A stretch of DNA of 64,000 nt from Aphelocoma coerulescens (taxonomy: Eukaryota > Chordata > Aves > Passeriformes > Corvidae), in assembly GCF_041296385.1 (NCBI RefSeq), contig NC_091019.1:6471264-6535263 (forward strand), given 5' to 3'. A model generated the notes under the pieces. The model was not told the DNA's origin. It made no database searches and saw only the letters and a list, made by a program, of their open reading frames with translations. The position numbers and the translations under genes were made by a program. This document shows, piece by piece, positions 37,441 through 50,088 of the stretch; within the stretch, counting starts at the first letter, position 1, and each line of letters starts with the position of its first letter.

Positions 37441-38490
37441 TAAGTGGGTTGACCTTGGCTACCTGCCGGGTTACTGCCAAACTGCTTTATCACTCCCTTC
37501 CTCAACAACACAGGAGTGAAAATAGAACAAAAGGCTCATGGGTCAAGATAAGGACAGGGAGATATCACTCAGCAATTACCATCATAGGCAAAACAGACTC
37601 GACTTGAGGAAATAAATTTAATTTATTGCCAATCAAAGCAGAGTAGGATAATAAGAAATAAGAACAAATTTAAATCTCCCCCTCCTCCCCCTTCCCAGTC
37701 TGAACTTCACTCCTGACTCTTCTACCTCCTTGCCCCAAGAAACAGGAGGATGTGGAATGGGAGTTATGGCCAGTTTATAATGCCTTGCTTCTGCTATTCT
37801 TTCCTCCTCACACTCCTCCCCTACTCCAGCATGGGGCCCTTTCCACAGGAGAAAGTCCTTTATGAGCTGTTCCAGTGTGAATCCTTACCATGAGCTGCAG
37901 TTCCTTGTGAGCTGCTTCAGTGTGTGTCCCTTCCGTGGGGTCACAAGTCCTGCCACCAAACTTGCTCCAGTGTGGGCTCCTTTCCATGGGGTGACAGGTC
38001 CCAACAGGAGCCTGCTCTGTTGTTGGCTGTCCCTGAGGTCACAGGGCATATCCACATGTTCTGATGTGAGTCTCCTCCATGGGCTGCAGGTGGATCTCTG
38101 CATCCCAGTGGATCTCGATGAGTTGCAGGGGCACAGCTGCCTTGCCCTGGGCTGCACCACAGGCTTCAGGGGAACCTCAGCTCTGGCACCTGGAGCACCT
38201 CCTGCCCCACCTTCTGCCCTGACCTGGGTGTCTGCAGAGCTGTTTCTCACATGTTCTCAATCCTCTCTCCCAGCTGCTCTTGTGCAAGGTTTTTTACCCT
38301 TTCTTAAATATCTTGTCATGGAGGTGCTGCCAGTGTTGGTGATGGGCTCAGCTTTGGTCAGTGATGGGTCTGTCTTGGAGCTGGCTGGCATTGGCTCCGT
38401 TGGACATGGGAGCAGCTTCTGGCCTCTTGTCATAGAAGCCACCCCTGTAGACCCCCTGCTACCAAAACCTTGCCATGCAAACCCAGTACA
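37441..38490 (-). mobile_element. Solo LTR, ERVL-like (copy A), minus orientation
   Basis: About 1.05 kb sharing family structure with the 57396-58447 element. It has GGCAAAACAGACTCGACTTG and AATAAATTTAATTTATTGCC near the left end, a central GC-rich block of repeated 'CTCCAGTGTG...CCATGGG...TCACA' modules, then GACCTGGGTGTCTGCAG, and a right end ACCAAAACCTTGCCATGCAA followed by CCCAGTACA. The minus-strand start TGTACTGGGT is the usual TG terminus. The left edge is damaged, so no sure target duplication is visible (ATAAA on the right, ATTAA-like on the left). No gag, pol or env sequence is attached, so it is a solo LTR. A 210-codon open frame on the + strand inside it (37862-38494) is not a gene. 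Confidence 0.8.
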
Positions 38491-41400
38491 ATAAAATGAG
38501 TTTCTTTTCTGTAGAAAGTCATGCAGTACACGTGACAGTGGCATAAATTCTGAAATTCTATGCTTTCTCAGCAGAAGGAGCTCTGACTGTGGTTTTGGGG
38601 AGGACAACCACCTTTGGATTGTGATACAAGGGTTTTGACTGTTGTGGAAATGTTTTGTGTTCTTCTTTCAGTTTTACAGTCATCTCAGTGTTGTGTTACA
38701 GCCCATCAGCAGGAGCTGTTGTCATGTGTGTATATGTTAACATCTAGGCCCTTACTTCCCTCTTAAGCTCAGTTTCATCTCTTCCCAAACATTAAGGAAA
38801 TGTCTTTTTTTCTTGTTAGCGTTGTTACTCTCAACCTTTTTAAGGCGCTTCCTCTGCTTTCCATCAAAGGGCAGACATTGTAAGGAAGGAAATACAGGCA
38901 GTGGCTTCTCCCTTCACTTCTGTTTGCAGCAATTCTAGAAGTGCTGTTATTCCTCTTGTGAGTAAGTAGGAGGTTTTCATGATCATTACCTTTCTGGAGG
39001 CGATTTTTTTGCTGTTGCTGTGCAGGAAAGCAAAGGATATTCAGGATAGGGACAGGTGCACGGAGCACAGATTAGTGGAACAGTGTACCTTAGCTTACTA
39101 AAGGAAGAAGTGTGAATTACTTTTTTTAACTCTGGGATTCAAACTTCATGTAGTAATCTGCAGCAGCCGGGTGTGGTGGGGGACCAAGTCCTACCAGTGC
39201 CTCCTAGCTCTCTTCTGTACTTGGCAGCTACAAATTAATATTCCACATTATATGCTGGTATAGGCGTGTTGATTTGCACTGACAAGAGATTTGTATTCTC
39301 AAAACCTTTTTCAATTACAAAACTGAGAACTTTGGTCCAGGAAAAATCTCAGAGACTCTTAAAAGTTGGGTTTTTATTATGTAATCTCATGAATTATATG
39401 TGGAGCAGGTTTACTTTCACAATTATCACTCCATGTTTTTCAAAGTCTCTAGCAGTGGGAGTGTGTTTTCATAGTGTCCTGTCTGGCTCTGCTGTGTGGG
39501 TGACCTCATGCTGTGTGCCACAAAGTGACAAGGTTACACTGCTGTTAATAAAAAGTGAAGAGTAGCTTGAAATGTATGTGGAGGGAGGAGAAAGCATTGG
39601 AAACCATTGGGATGAGGAGTATTTTGCATTGATTTTTGGTATTGACTTTCTATCCACAGCTTGTCTAGTTCTGCTATCTTTATTTTTTTCATCATTTATT
39701 TAAAACTAATGTAGAATGACCAATGAAATCAGGCCAGAATTTCCTTCTTAATCAAGATGGTAAAAATGCATTAGGTATCTATAGAAGTTTCTTTATATTG
39801 GTAATGGAAGCTCACATGGTTTTCATAATGGTTCTCTGCAGAGACAAAATACATGAAGGTTTCATCGAAACAATCTAAGAGTTACTATTTTGCTATTAAA
39901 TAAAGTTTAATCTAGCTTAAAATTTGAGTCAGAACACAGCAATTGGAATCAGTAATAGTCATTCAACCCTCCTTTTCTTTCTCTGCATTTAGGGTGAGAT
40001 CTTTGTTGATTCACCTCCCTGTGCAGTGTACAAATAAGTATATGCACACACAAACTATTCAGTAGGTTGGTTCAAAGCCCATTAAACTCCTAGTGTCTTT
40101 CTGTTAACTTTCACGAGGATTACTTTAACCTCATGTATGCCTTTGCCACTGCCCTGCTGTGCAGTCCTGTATTTTACAGAGAATTTTGCTGGGTTTTGGA
40201 AGAGCTGGTAAAAGCCAGATATGGCCATGCTGGAATCGGGCCTTATCGCTGATAACATGCTCTGAAATTTATGTAATGGTGCTGGCAATAAAACAGTAAT
40301 TTACTATCACAAATAACAACATAATGCTGCCTCTGTTCCCAACCTCTACTCCCAAAGGTGTCCTGTGTACTACAAATTAAAACCCTGCTTCTGGAAAGCT
40401 CAGGAAGCTTGCTTGCAGTAAGGCTCTTGGCAGGAGAGCAGGTGCCCGTTCCAGATCTTCCATTAAAACATCAACCAAGCAACACACTCCCTCACAGATA
40501 GCTTTCATGGCTGGGAGGGTCTGGCTCTGCACCTCTCTGCTCCATACTTTTTTTGTGCTCTGACCACTCGTCTTGGTGGAAGTCAAGGGAATCTCTGAGT
40601 GTATTCCTCAGTATCTGATACTGATAAAGGAAATACATGTAAAACATACATTGTAAAACTCTCTATGATGATGGGCTATGTAGTAATTTAGATGAAGAGT
40701 TACTAGAAATTAAATATTAAGGACCTGAGTGTTCCAATTTCTTCTTTTCTTAACTGCAGCTAAACATGTGACCATGTTATCAAAGGGGAAAGCATTAAAT
40801 CACCAGTTCAATTTCATAGCCAAGAGCAAAGCAATTAAAATAAAATTCATACTAAGTGTTGAGGCAGAACATAAAGTTGCAGGTAAAGAATATTTTTATG
40901 ATCAGCTGTTGGATTCCCCTCCCACCTCCTCTTACTGTTCCTCTTGCTTATCTCACCTCAGGTTATGCCGAAGGAATGCAGTACTGTTGCAATCTCCAAA
41001 CCAAAAATGCCTCTTTTACTAACTAGTGCTATAAATCACACCTGATTATCATATTTGCTTGGGAGAGAGATGCATCTTGCACTTTTCAGTTATGACAATT
41101 AAGATTGTGTTTATAGGGAAAAATATTTATAATATCTAAAATTAGGTTTTTTTATTCTGCTGATGCTTCATTGTTTATTTTTACATTGTAGATGAAATTA
41201 AATTTTAAAAGGCACAAACAGTAAGAGTAGATTGCATAGCAAGGATGTGAAACACAGAAATGTGCTTAGCATGGCTCTGAGGGATACTCGGAAAGGAACT
41301 GTTTTGCAATGATCCATAATTTCCATATTTGAATATGATATTTGTCTCTGATCCTCTGTGGAACCTGATTAACAGGGAATAATTTGGGCCCATGAAAATA

Positions 41401-44268
41401 AAACCAGTAAATCCTCTATCATGTGGAACCACCTGGTTTGAATTATGTGGCAATGAAGAGGCATTGCTGCCAACTCAGCAATGGTGATGAGTCTGCCACT
41501 TCAGTGTTTCCTCATCGATTTTTCATCAGAGCTGGAGAGGGGAACAAGAGGTGATGGAAACAGCTGAATAATGAATTGTTGAAATGATGTTAAGAGAGTA
41601 GTTAGGAAAATGAAGGCCATAAATAGAGAAGATAGGGCCCAGTTGCTGTTTGCGGGCATGGGACAATATTGTTCTGTTACCTGTGTGCTGCACAGATAGT
41701 CCTTGAGTGAAAAAACTACTTCAGTGCGAAATTGTGGAGCATTATTTTGATAGGATTTTTGCTACTAAGATATTATCTGTCTCATTTATTATAACAATAT
41801 ATACTAAAAGTCATTATAAAACACCAGACTAGTAGCTGTCCAGTGACTGTAGGTTTTTTCGGACAAGATAAAGACACCACCCCAAAAAGCCCCATACAGT
41901 TTTCATAAGCATTTAATTTTTCAGAGAGCTACAGCATCCTTCAAAATGCCACAATAAATTGTTGCTGTGGGCACAAGAATTCTAGATCAATTACATGGGC
42001 AGCCTTCTACAATTTATCATTTGAAGATAGCATCTGTGTGGATTTGAAAGAGTAAGCCAGTCAATATGGCAGACGTAGATAGAAGGAGGCAAACTGGGTA
42101 AGAGTATTGGGCAAAAAATAGAGAGTGAAAGAAAAATAGTGGATGGTGGCATAAGACACGTGCTGATGGAATGAGATATTTAATATAATTGCTCTCAGTA
42201 CAACAGCATGAAGAAAGAATTGCTCATTTTGATACAGTAATCCATTGTTCAACCCTAGCCATTAGTAAAATCAGATAGAGGGGACTGAAAAGGTAAGGTA
42301 TGAGCTGAATGAAAATGGATAGAGTTATTTCAGTCTATTGTGCTGCTTGGCTAATACAGGTGAACAGAAGATTAGAGAAAAACAGCATTTCCCTCACCTC
42401 TTCCCTTCCACCCTCCCCCTGTATAAGCATCCACTGGTATCTCTCAGAATGTTTGGAAAGATTAAAAAATAACAGTAAATAAAGAGGTGAATCTGTTACA
42501 GAAATCTTAAATTCCTTTTCTGACAGCAGTATTTATTTCATTAGTGCTTGCTGAGATCCAGGAGTTTCTTTCATAAGTGAAATCAAAGCCAAAGCAAGCC
42601 TGGCTTTGGGAGTACATTTATGTAGTAAAGTAGGAGCAATCTTTTTAGGGAACAGAGCTACTTTCCTGAGAATGAGGTGATTATTTTACTTTGTTTTCTA
42701 ATGGGCAGTAATATATTTGTGAGCAGTGGCAGCATAACCTTTTATTTGTAGTAGACTTTTGTAATGGCAGCTCTTACAGCTAAGCATGAAGTAGTTAGAT
42801 TTAGCATGAATTCTTGTGCATTAAGAGCCTTTGAAGAAGAAAAATGGGTGAAAGAGTGGTGCTAAGGGAGAGTACTACTAAGGGAGAGTAGTCCAGTTAG
42901 ATTTATTATATATAATTCTTCCCACTTCTTTCCCTGTAGTAATTTGGTGAGGTTTCCATCCTGGGTTCTAGCCAGGGGAAAGCAATTAGGTCCTTTTGTG
43001 TCCCAGGGAAGCACATTGTGCTGCACTGGTGAGCACCATTTCTGTAAGGGATTGGACTTCACAGATTTTTACGTGTTTGTTGGTCTGTGTGGATTCATGA
43101 GGGAACATGTTCAGATCAGACCCTTGTCGTTGTACTCAGGGTTTTAGCAAGGGAGTGATGGAGAACAGTGTCAAACTGCTGATTCCAAACTTCAAAGCTC
43201 ACAGTTGCCCAGAGATGTGCTGTGCTGGCAGACTGGGACAGGATAGCTCACAGTTTACTGTTTGGCTTATCAAACCATCTTTGGTGGAAAGAATTTGTCC
43301 CACATACGCCTTGTGATAAGCCCTTTTATTTCCACTATCTTCTCCTCTACAGGTAGGAGATTCCCAAAACATCTCCTGCATTCTGGAAAAATATACAGCA
43401 TACCTGATGGAGGACAGGAAAAGCCAGTGGGTTTTGATGTTTTCTGTACTGTTTAATTTCTGTTGAACTGCCAAATATGAATATTGTGGTGAAGTTAAGC
43501 AATATTTTCTTTATGGAGTACATGTTGCTATACCCATGCAAGCATTTATTTTATCTACAAGGATGAACCTTAGGAACGCCAACATTTTACTTATCACATC
43601 TGTAGAAATGTTTATTTATTCCTAAATTAACACTTGGAGAGAAGCTTTCAGAGGGCTTCTGTTCTGAAAAAGATAACATGTACGCATATGATTATTTACT
43701 AACATTGAAGAAGTTTCGGTGATGGATGAAAGAATTTATAATGTGAAATATTGAACACAACATCTTTTATAAAAATAATAAAAAGAACAGCAATTTTTGA
43801 GCTGTTCTTAAGATAAAATTTATATTAAAAAACAAGCTAACATAATGGGACTTACAGCTACATGGGTTTATTTCTAATTTCATATTTTTGTGAGAGAAGC
43901 TTTCAAAATGCATTATATTTGAATGGCATTCTTTTTCTGAGTTTCTGTCTTACCTTTCTCTGAATTTAGCTCTTACCTGCTGCAGAGTCCTTGGCAATAT
44001 TGTGAGGACCATTGCTCTGACTATGGATAGAGAGAGCACAAGTCTCTGCTGGTTCATTATGTAATGCTCTTCTCAGAGGATATGGCAATAGCTCTGTAAC
44101 CCCTGAAATCTCCTGTGTAAGACTCTATGAAGAGTAAGCAGCTGCTCCTGTTGTAGGCTTGCTCCTGCAAAGTTCCAAGACCCAGCAACTCCTGTAGGGC
44201 CAGCACCAGTTTATATGGGATTACCTCCATTTTAGTTGAAGTGGTCTCATTATAATCAGCAGAAGTTG
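38491..44268. other. NELL1: Intronic stretch without recognisable elements
   Basis: AT-rich intron. The best acceptor-donor juxtaposition of the intron lies nearby at 43352/43353 (separate entry). No exon or transposable element was recognised. Confidence 0.6.
43321..43359 (+). promoter_or_regulatory. NELL1: Candidate recursive-splice (ratchet) site
   Basis: A pyrimidine-rich stretch (CCTTTTATTTCCACTATCTT then CTCCTCTACAG) ends at AG 43351-43352 and is followed at once by GTAGGAG. This is the juxtaposed 3' and 5' splice-site arrangement that defines a recursive splice point. It lies 40,476 bases into a 48,619-base intron, the size class in which such sites are used in vertebrates. A motif of this quality is expected about once by chance in this length, so function is not proven. 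Confidence 0.3.
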
Positions 44269-44475
44269 CATAGAATCACAGACTGGTTTGGGTTGGAAGG
44301 GACCTTAAAAACCTATTTCCAGCCCCCCTGCCATGGGAAAGGACAACTTCCACTAGAACTGTTACAGGGATGGGACACCACGGCTCCTCTGGCTGTGCTG
44401 CTCTTGTCTCAGCACCCTCCCATGAAAGAATTTCTTCCCAGTGTCTAATCTAAACCCTCTGTCTGTTTGAAGCCT
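44269..44475 (-). mobile_element. CR1 LINE 3' fragment, minus orientation
   Basis: The + strand begins CATAGAATCACAGACTGGTT and TGGGTTGGAAGGGACCTTAA, the reverse complement of the CR1 3' end. It continues with CCCCCTGCCATGGG, ACTTCCACTAGA, AGGGATGGGACACC and GAATTTCTTCCCAGTGTCTA. It is 5'-truncated after about 200 bases and has several internal deletions, so it is of intermediate age. Confidence 0.92.
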
Positions 44476-47400
44476 CAGAATGAAGCAGTTTCTCAGTGTT
44501 TCTCCCAGGCTACCTGTCATTACATCTTGCTCTTTTCAGAGCACTTAATGCAGTTCAAGAGGCATCTGTCATCATTGTCTTTCTTTCTTTTCCCTTTCCG
44601 AAGGACACCAGGTCGTTTCCCTGAAATACAAAATTCTTACTTCAAGTAGCTGCTGGTATTCCTGAGTATGTTAAAATACCCGGAGGTGTCAAAGAACCTC
44701 TCTGCCATAATGTCCATGAGAGGATGTAATGAATGTTCCTCATAATCCACAAATCCCTTATAGCAGAGTGTTCTCAAAGGCATTTATCTGCCTTGATGGA
44801 GTCCAAGGGGTCGGGGAGTAGCTGAAGAGCAGGGAAGGTGGCACTGACTTGGGTAAAAGTCCTGAATCCTGCTGGCCAGGCAGACTCCCAAACTGAGAAG
44901 TGGCTTGCTTGTTATGTGGCCTCTCATAAGCCATTGAGGGGAAGAGCAAATTCAGCAGTGTCTTTAAAGAAAAATCCTTACACCCACTCAGGCACACTTC
45001 TTAGTAGCCTGTTCTGTTGCTGTGCATTCTAAATAGAAATATCAGTATAGTTTCAAAGAATAATTAGAAGGAAAAAATTAAAAGGCTTGAATAATCCCTG
45101 ATAAAGGAATCTTTTTTAACTTCAGTTAGTTCTAAACATCATAGCAGCTGCTACAGTAATACAAGCAGAATTTTGACTTGTTTTTCCTAGTTGCTTTGGC
45201 ATGTTCGAGCAAATGACTGAGCTGCTGCTGTTAGCCAAAACCTGTTTCCCCAAATGTTTCATTCTGGTTTCTGTGATTATTTTTAATCTGTGTTCTCTTA
45301 AGCTGCGTTATCATATGTGAATGCTGGCTGCATATTTTTTTAAATAACTTATTTGCAACTGTCAGAGATACCTTATGAATAAGTTATCATCCATCCCTAA
45401 GAGCTGTAGCTGCAAACATTTTAAAACAGTAGTACTTAAAAGTCTGTGAACATTTTCTATTAATGTATTTATCAAATGAATGCACTTAGGGTTAAGAAAA
45501 CAGCTCCTTTCTGTTAAAAACAACACCACATTACTTTTATTTTCTTTAGCATTAACACATCAGTGGCAGCTTTTCAACTGATGGAAACAATCTTTTAGGA
45601 AAACTTCAATTTAAATAAATGGTGTTTATCCTAAGAGATCTCAAGGTTCTTTGGGACCAAACCAGTGCAGCATAATTTACCAGTGTAATGACAGAAGGCA
45701 CAAAGGAGAGTGGAAGTGCAAATTTTCAGTTTTCCTTAGAGAGAAGTAGAATTTAGTAGCATAATAAAAGGAAAAACTTCTTGCTGAGAGGGACACTAGG
45801 TAATCTGAACAGCAAGATTTAAAGAGCTGAGTGCTGCCTTTCAAGATAGGACTGTGTTGTTTTGAGGAGTATAGATGAAATTCCCTGACTCGAAAGAGTT
45901 TGGGAATTGGTCAGGTCATTGGAGATTCAGGCTATGGAAATGAATTTTAAAAAAAATGTTCATATTTTTCATCAAAGAATCATTAAGAAGAGGCTAATGA
46001 CTTGTATATTATTGTAAGCAATAACAAGGATGGAGAAGGTGATTATATTGTACGTAGGCAATATTTTAATGTCTAAGGCTTCACTAGGACGGATTTTAGG
46101 AAACAACCACATTCCTGGGCAGTTTACTACTGTAGCTGAGAAGCAGGTAGCAAAATGTTGTGATCTCTTTTTGAGAAAAATCAATTGCTACCTTGAGTGT
46201 GAATGGTGAAAGTATTTAAACTTAACACTTGAAATAAAGACCAGGAAGGTACCTTCACTTGAATTTTATTTTTGTCCTTCTCAGGAATGTTATGATTATT
46301 CGGGGCTGGGCTGCAGTGGAAAGTATGGCTGTTCAAGTGTGATTTGCATGTGAATGTATGCTTTAAAATATTTATTTGTTTAGTTGTTTAACCTTATAGT
46401 TGTACAGTTTCCATCCCTAGAGGGGCAGTTAAATAGACAGAAAGCAGATTTGGAATATTGATACTCTTGTCCTGATCATAAAGTAGGTATATCAATGTAA
46501 AGCACTTCTATGCTGTGCCCAGAGGAAGAGGCTGCACCATTTTAATGATGCTCTAAAAGTCAAAGTGGTAATACTTCCTGATATTATATTGATAGTTATT
46601 TTATTGCCTTTGGATTCCCAGGTGATATTACACCAGGCCTAATTTATGAAGGCATTTTTCGCTAGTTAGTTACTTAATGACATCAGGGTGATATTTCTCA
46701 GCCTTGTTGAAAGGGACTTTTTGCTTTGGCTTGTCTGCTCTTGTTTTGGGCTCTTTCCTTGCCTCTGAATGGGCAGTAGTTCCATCCCCAAGGCAGAGAG
46801 TTGCGCTGCTGCCCTGCCTTGGAGAAGATGAATTGCTACCAAGGAAGCTGGTAAACAGTTGTTGGTAAACAGTTTTAAGGCTAGCCTAAACATTTGCTGC
46901 CCGTAATTAGTCTCTTCTTACTCAGGCAGCTGGGGGAGGCTGAGCTGCTTCCAGCTCATGGGGAACCGCTGACTGCTGTGTCTAATGCTTTATGGCTCCC
47001 TGAGGGTTCTAGTGCACAATTTGAGAAACCAGGCCTGTGCAGAAGGTAAAAACCAGGTGTGGGGTATGTTAGATGCATGAGATGTATGAGAAAGAAGACA
47101 GGCAGTGGGAGGGTGAAAAGGAAAAATAGAAAGGCAAGTGGAGCTGAAGTCAAGTGAGTCTGACCGTGGAAAGGAGATAAGATATGCAGGAGAGGACAGA
47201 ATCAGGGAGAATTTGGAGAGCAAGTAAATATAGTGAACAAGGAGCTGCTAAGTCAGTGGAATGAAAATGGCATGTGTTCATTTTTGCATAAGCATAAGAT
47301 GGCCAAAATTTCAGGACCTGTCTCATGCTCCAGTTGTGCTCTGCTGTTTTAGAAACTTCATTGATATGATTCCATCAGCTTGTGAACATACCTTAACATT

Positions 47401-49273
47401 TGATATTACTTAAATAGTAACAGGGTTTGATTTCACATTTTTAAAAATCCTGATTATTTAGACCAGGGTCTAATACATTTCAAGTCAATGCATACTACTG
47501 GCTTGAATAAAAAGAGGGGAGGGGAAGGGAATCCTCCCCGCCATTAATAATCATGAATTAGAGATCAGAGCTTTCTGCAAAGCTGAGGTTTCTTCCCCCA
47601 GTTTTTGATTTTCTGCCTTTGCTTCCCTACAGAGTTTCCAAAAATTCTAATTGAGTTTGGTAAAATATAGTCCCCAACCGGAAAGTAACTGGGAGATAGT
47701 TGCAAATAGAGTAATTGATTCTGATACAAATATGTAATCTGTTAGTGCTCTGGAACACTTCATAGTTAGTTTCATTTTGTTTTGGTTTGTATGTTCCTGT
47801 CTTTTAGTAGCTAAACTGAAAATGAAGCCCCAAACAACAGGTGATGACACTATTAATGTGTAAAGTGATTATTGTTAAGTGCATGCAAACAGTGGTGTAC
47901 AATTCCAGAGGCAGAGAGTGCTTTGTTTCAAGATTGTTCCCTCATGGTTATTACAGGACTAACAGTTTAAAAAACAATGGGTCCGTTTCACCTTTGGCTG
48001 AATGGACAAAACTTCCACTGCCATTAATAGGAACTGTGCCTTCTTTGCAGCCGAAATTATTTTGGTTTGATGTGACTTGTTGGAGAGGACAAACAGTAAA
48101 GAGATGCTCTAGTTGAGCTCTGGTGTCTCACTGTCATCCTTAAACATTACAGATATTTAGCAATAGGATTCCAAGTCAGGCATGAAAAGAGTGAAGTGGT
48201 TTGGACAGTTTGTAAAGTACATTTGCAGATGAGAAAACCTCTTTCCTTGGCCATGGGTTGAACACCATTTGTATTGTCTTCCCCTCCCACCTTGTTCTGT
48301 TGGTTGGTTGGTATGAGGTGACACAGTGAGGCAAATCGCCTGTCAGGTGCTGAGCAGGCAGCTCCACTGGGATACTTTCCTTGTGTTTTAGTCCCAGTGT
48401 ACTCACAGCATTGCTGAGTGCACTGGTACAACTAGTAGGTATCTTTTATTATTGCCTGTGAGTTCACAAACCCTACTTATTGCAGTAAAGAGTAATGGTG
48501 ATAGCTAATTAGCTATAGGGTGTGTGAGTAATGCTGTAAAGAGAGCCCTGCACTGACAATGAACCCTGTATCACTGACTGCTGAAGAGACACTTGAACCC
48601 AGTGATACCAGTCACTTCCCAGGCCAACCCACCCTGTAACACACCAGTCCTTGCTGAAAGCTGGTGCCCAAATGTCTCTTGTTGCAAAGTGTTAGCTGAT
48701 GTAGTTGGAAGCTGGTGATATGTGCATGATAATTACAGTGTGTCAAGTCTCATTTTAAAGACCATAAGTATACCTTTTTAAAAGAAAAACAAACTACTTC
48801 ACCAGCCTAGGGAGAAACATAAATCATGTATTTTTGTCACCTCAGAAGACCACTAGAAGATGAGCTTTAATATTTCAAATGCGACAAGCAATCCATACAC
48901 ATGAATCACAATTTGAGTTCCATTACAGCTGAGCTGATATATACCACTGTGTGCTTTATGGGTTTTACTCTAACAATATTAAGTAAAAACCCAAAGCTTT
49001 TCGTGATGAGTACCTAACATTTTACAAGAATTTGTAGAACTGTGGTCCAGAGCAACAGATTTAGTGTTGCCCTACAGGCTTTAATAAGAAAATTCTGTTG
49101 CCAGTTTTGACCTCTCAATATTATTCTCTCTAAAGAAAATGCATGTATTAGTAGAAGGCTAATACTGCAAAGGTAAAAGAAAATCTGAAATGATGAAAGG
49201 GTTTATGGAAAATGTAACCCTTAAAGATTGCAAAGGCAGTTAAATAAATGAACAAAGTTTGAAGAGACAGATC

Positions 49274-49292
49274 TTTTTTTTTTTTTTTTTTT
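49274..49292. repeat. poly-T run (19 T)
   Basis: Uninterrupted homopolymer. It could be a minus-strand retroposon tail, but the neighbouring sequence is not a recognised SINE or processed pseudogene. Confidence 0.9.
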
Positions 49293-50055
49293 ACTTCTGC
49301 TTCCTTTGTTAGGCCCAGGCTTTTTCTTCCTGGGCTCTGGAGCTTCTGCAGCAACCCAGTGCCAGTTTTTCTCAGTTCTTCTATTTATAGTCAAGTCATG
49401 ATTTGAAGTCCTTAGTCTCCTTTTGAGATATTCTCTCATGGCAGTATTTTCATATAGGTTGTGAGTTTTCTTTTTATCTCTGGGAATTCTCATATGTTTT
49501 GTTACAGCAATCTGGGCCTTTCTTGCAATGAATCAAAGTTCAAATTCCTTCACCTTTGAGACTTTTAATCCTCTCACTTCCCCTTGGGAGAAGAAAGAGA
49601 AGTGTAGTGAGGGAGCTGGAGATGAAGGGTGATGCATAAGGTTAATTTTCAGGTGAATTGGTTGCTGTTTTGACGTTCTTGCTTTCTTTGCAGACATCTT
49701 TTCATTCCTTTTCCTTTTATGCTAGAAAATTATTAGATATGCAAGAGTAAAACTCCTCAAAGCTATGCTCCAAAAGCCTATTAAAAATAGTCTGCAAGCA
49801 GATCAGTGTGAACACACGTCAACACCTGAGTGTTTCCCAAGTGGCTCGAGCACTCAGTGGTGTGATAACAAGACATGTGGGAGGATTTTTCCTGGCTTTT
49901 ATCTTTCATATATTGATGCTCCTGACTTTTTAAAATTCATTTCATCAAGTGGCACTGCAACTGAAACAACAGAAATGCAAGAATGAGATAGTTTAAGGTG
50001 TTTGCAGTGGTATACAAAGTATTTTGCCTCCAGGCCATCATTTCTAATTCATCCC

Positions 50056-50088
50056 CAGTTGGCAGCAGTCAGAAATTGCTGCCAACTG
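50056..50088. repeat. Perfect 12-bp inverted repeat (hairpin)
   Basis: CAGTTGGCAGCA (50056-50067) and its exact reverse complement TGCTGCCAACTG (50077-50088) are separated by nine bases. The arms contain TTGGC and GCCAA, which are nuclear factor I half-sites. It lies 1.4 kb upstream of the EGF2 exon. It is too short for a typical microRNA precursor. Confidence 0.85.

Noticed and set aside
37862..38494. 210-codon + strand open frame, the longest in the window
   Set aside because: It is antisense to a solo LTR with repeated GC-rich modules; the sister copy at 57396-58447 does not preserve the frame.
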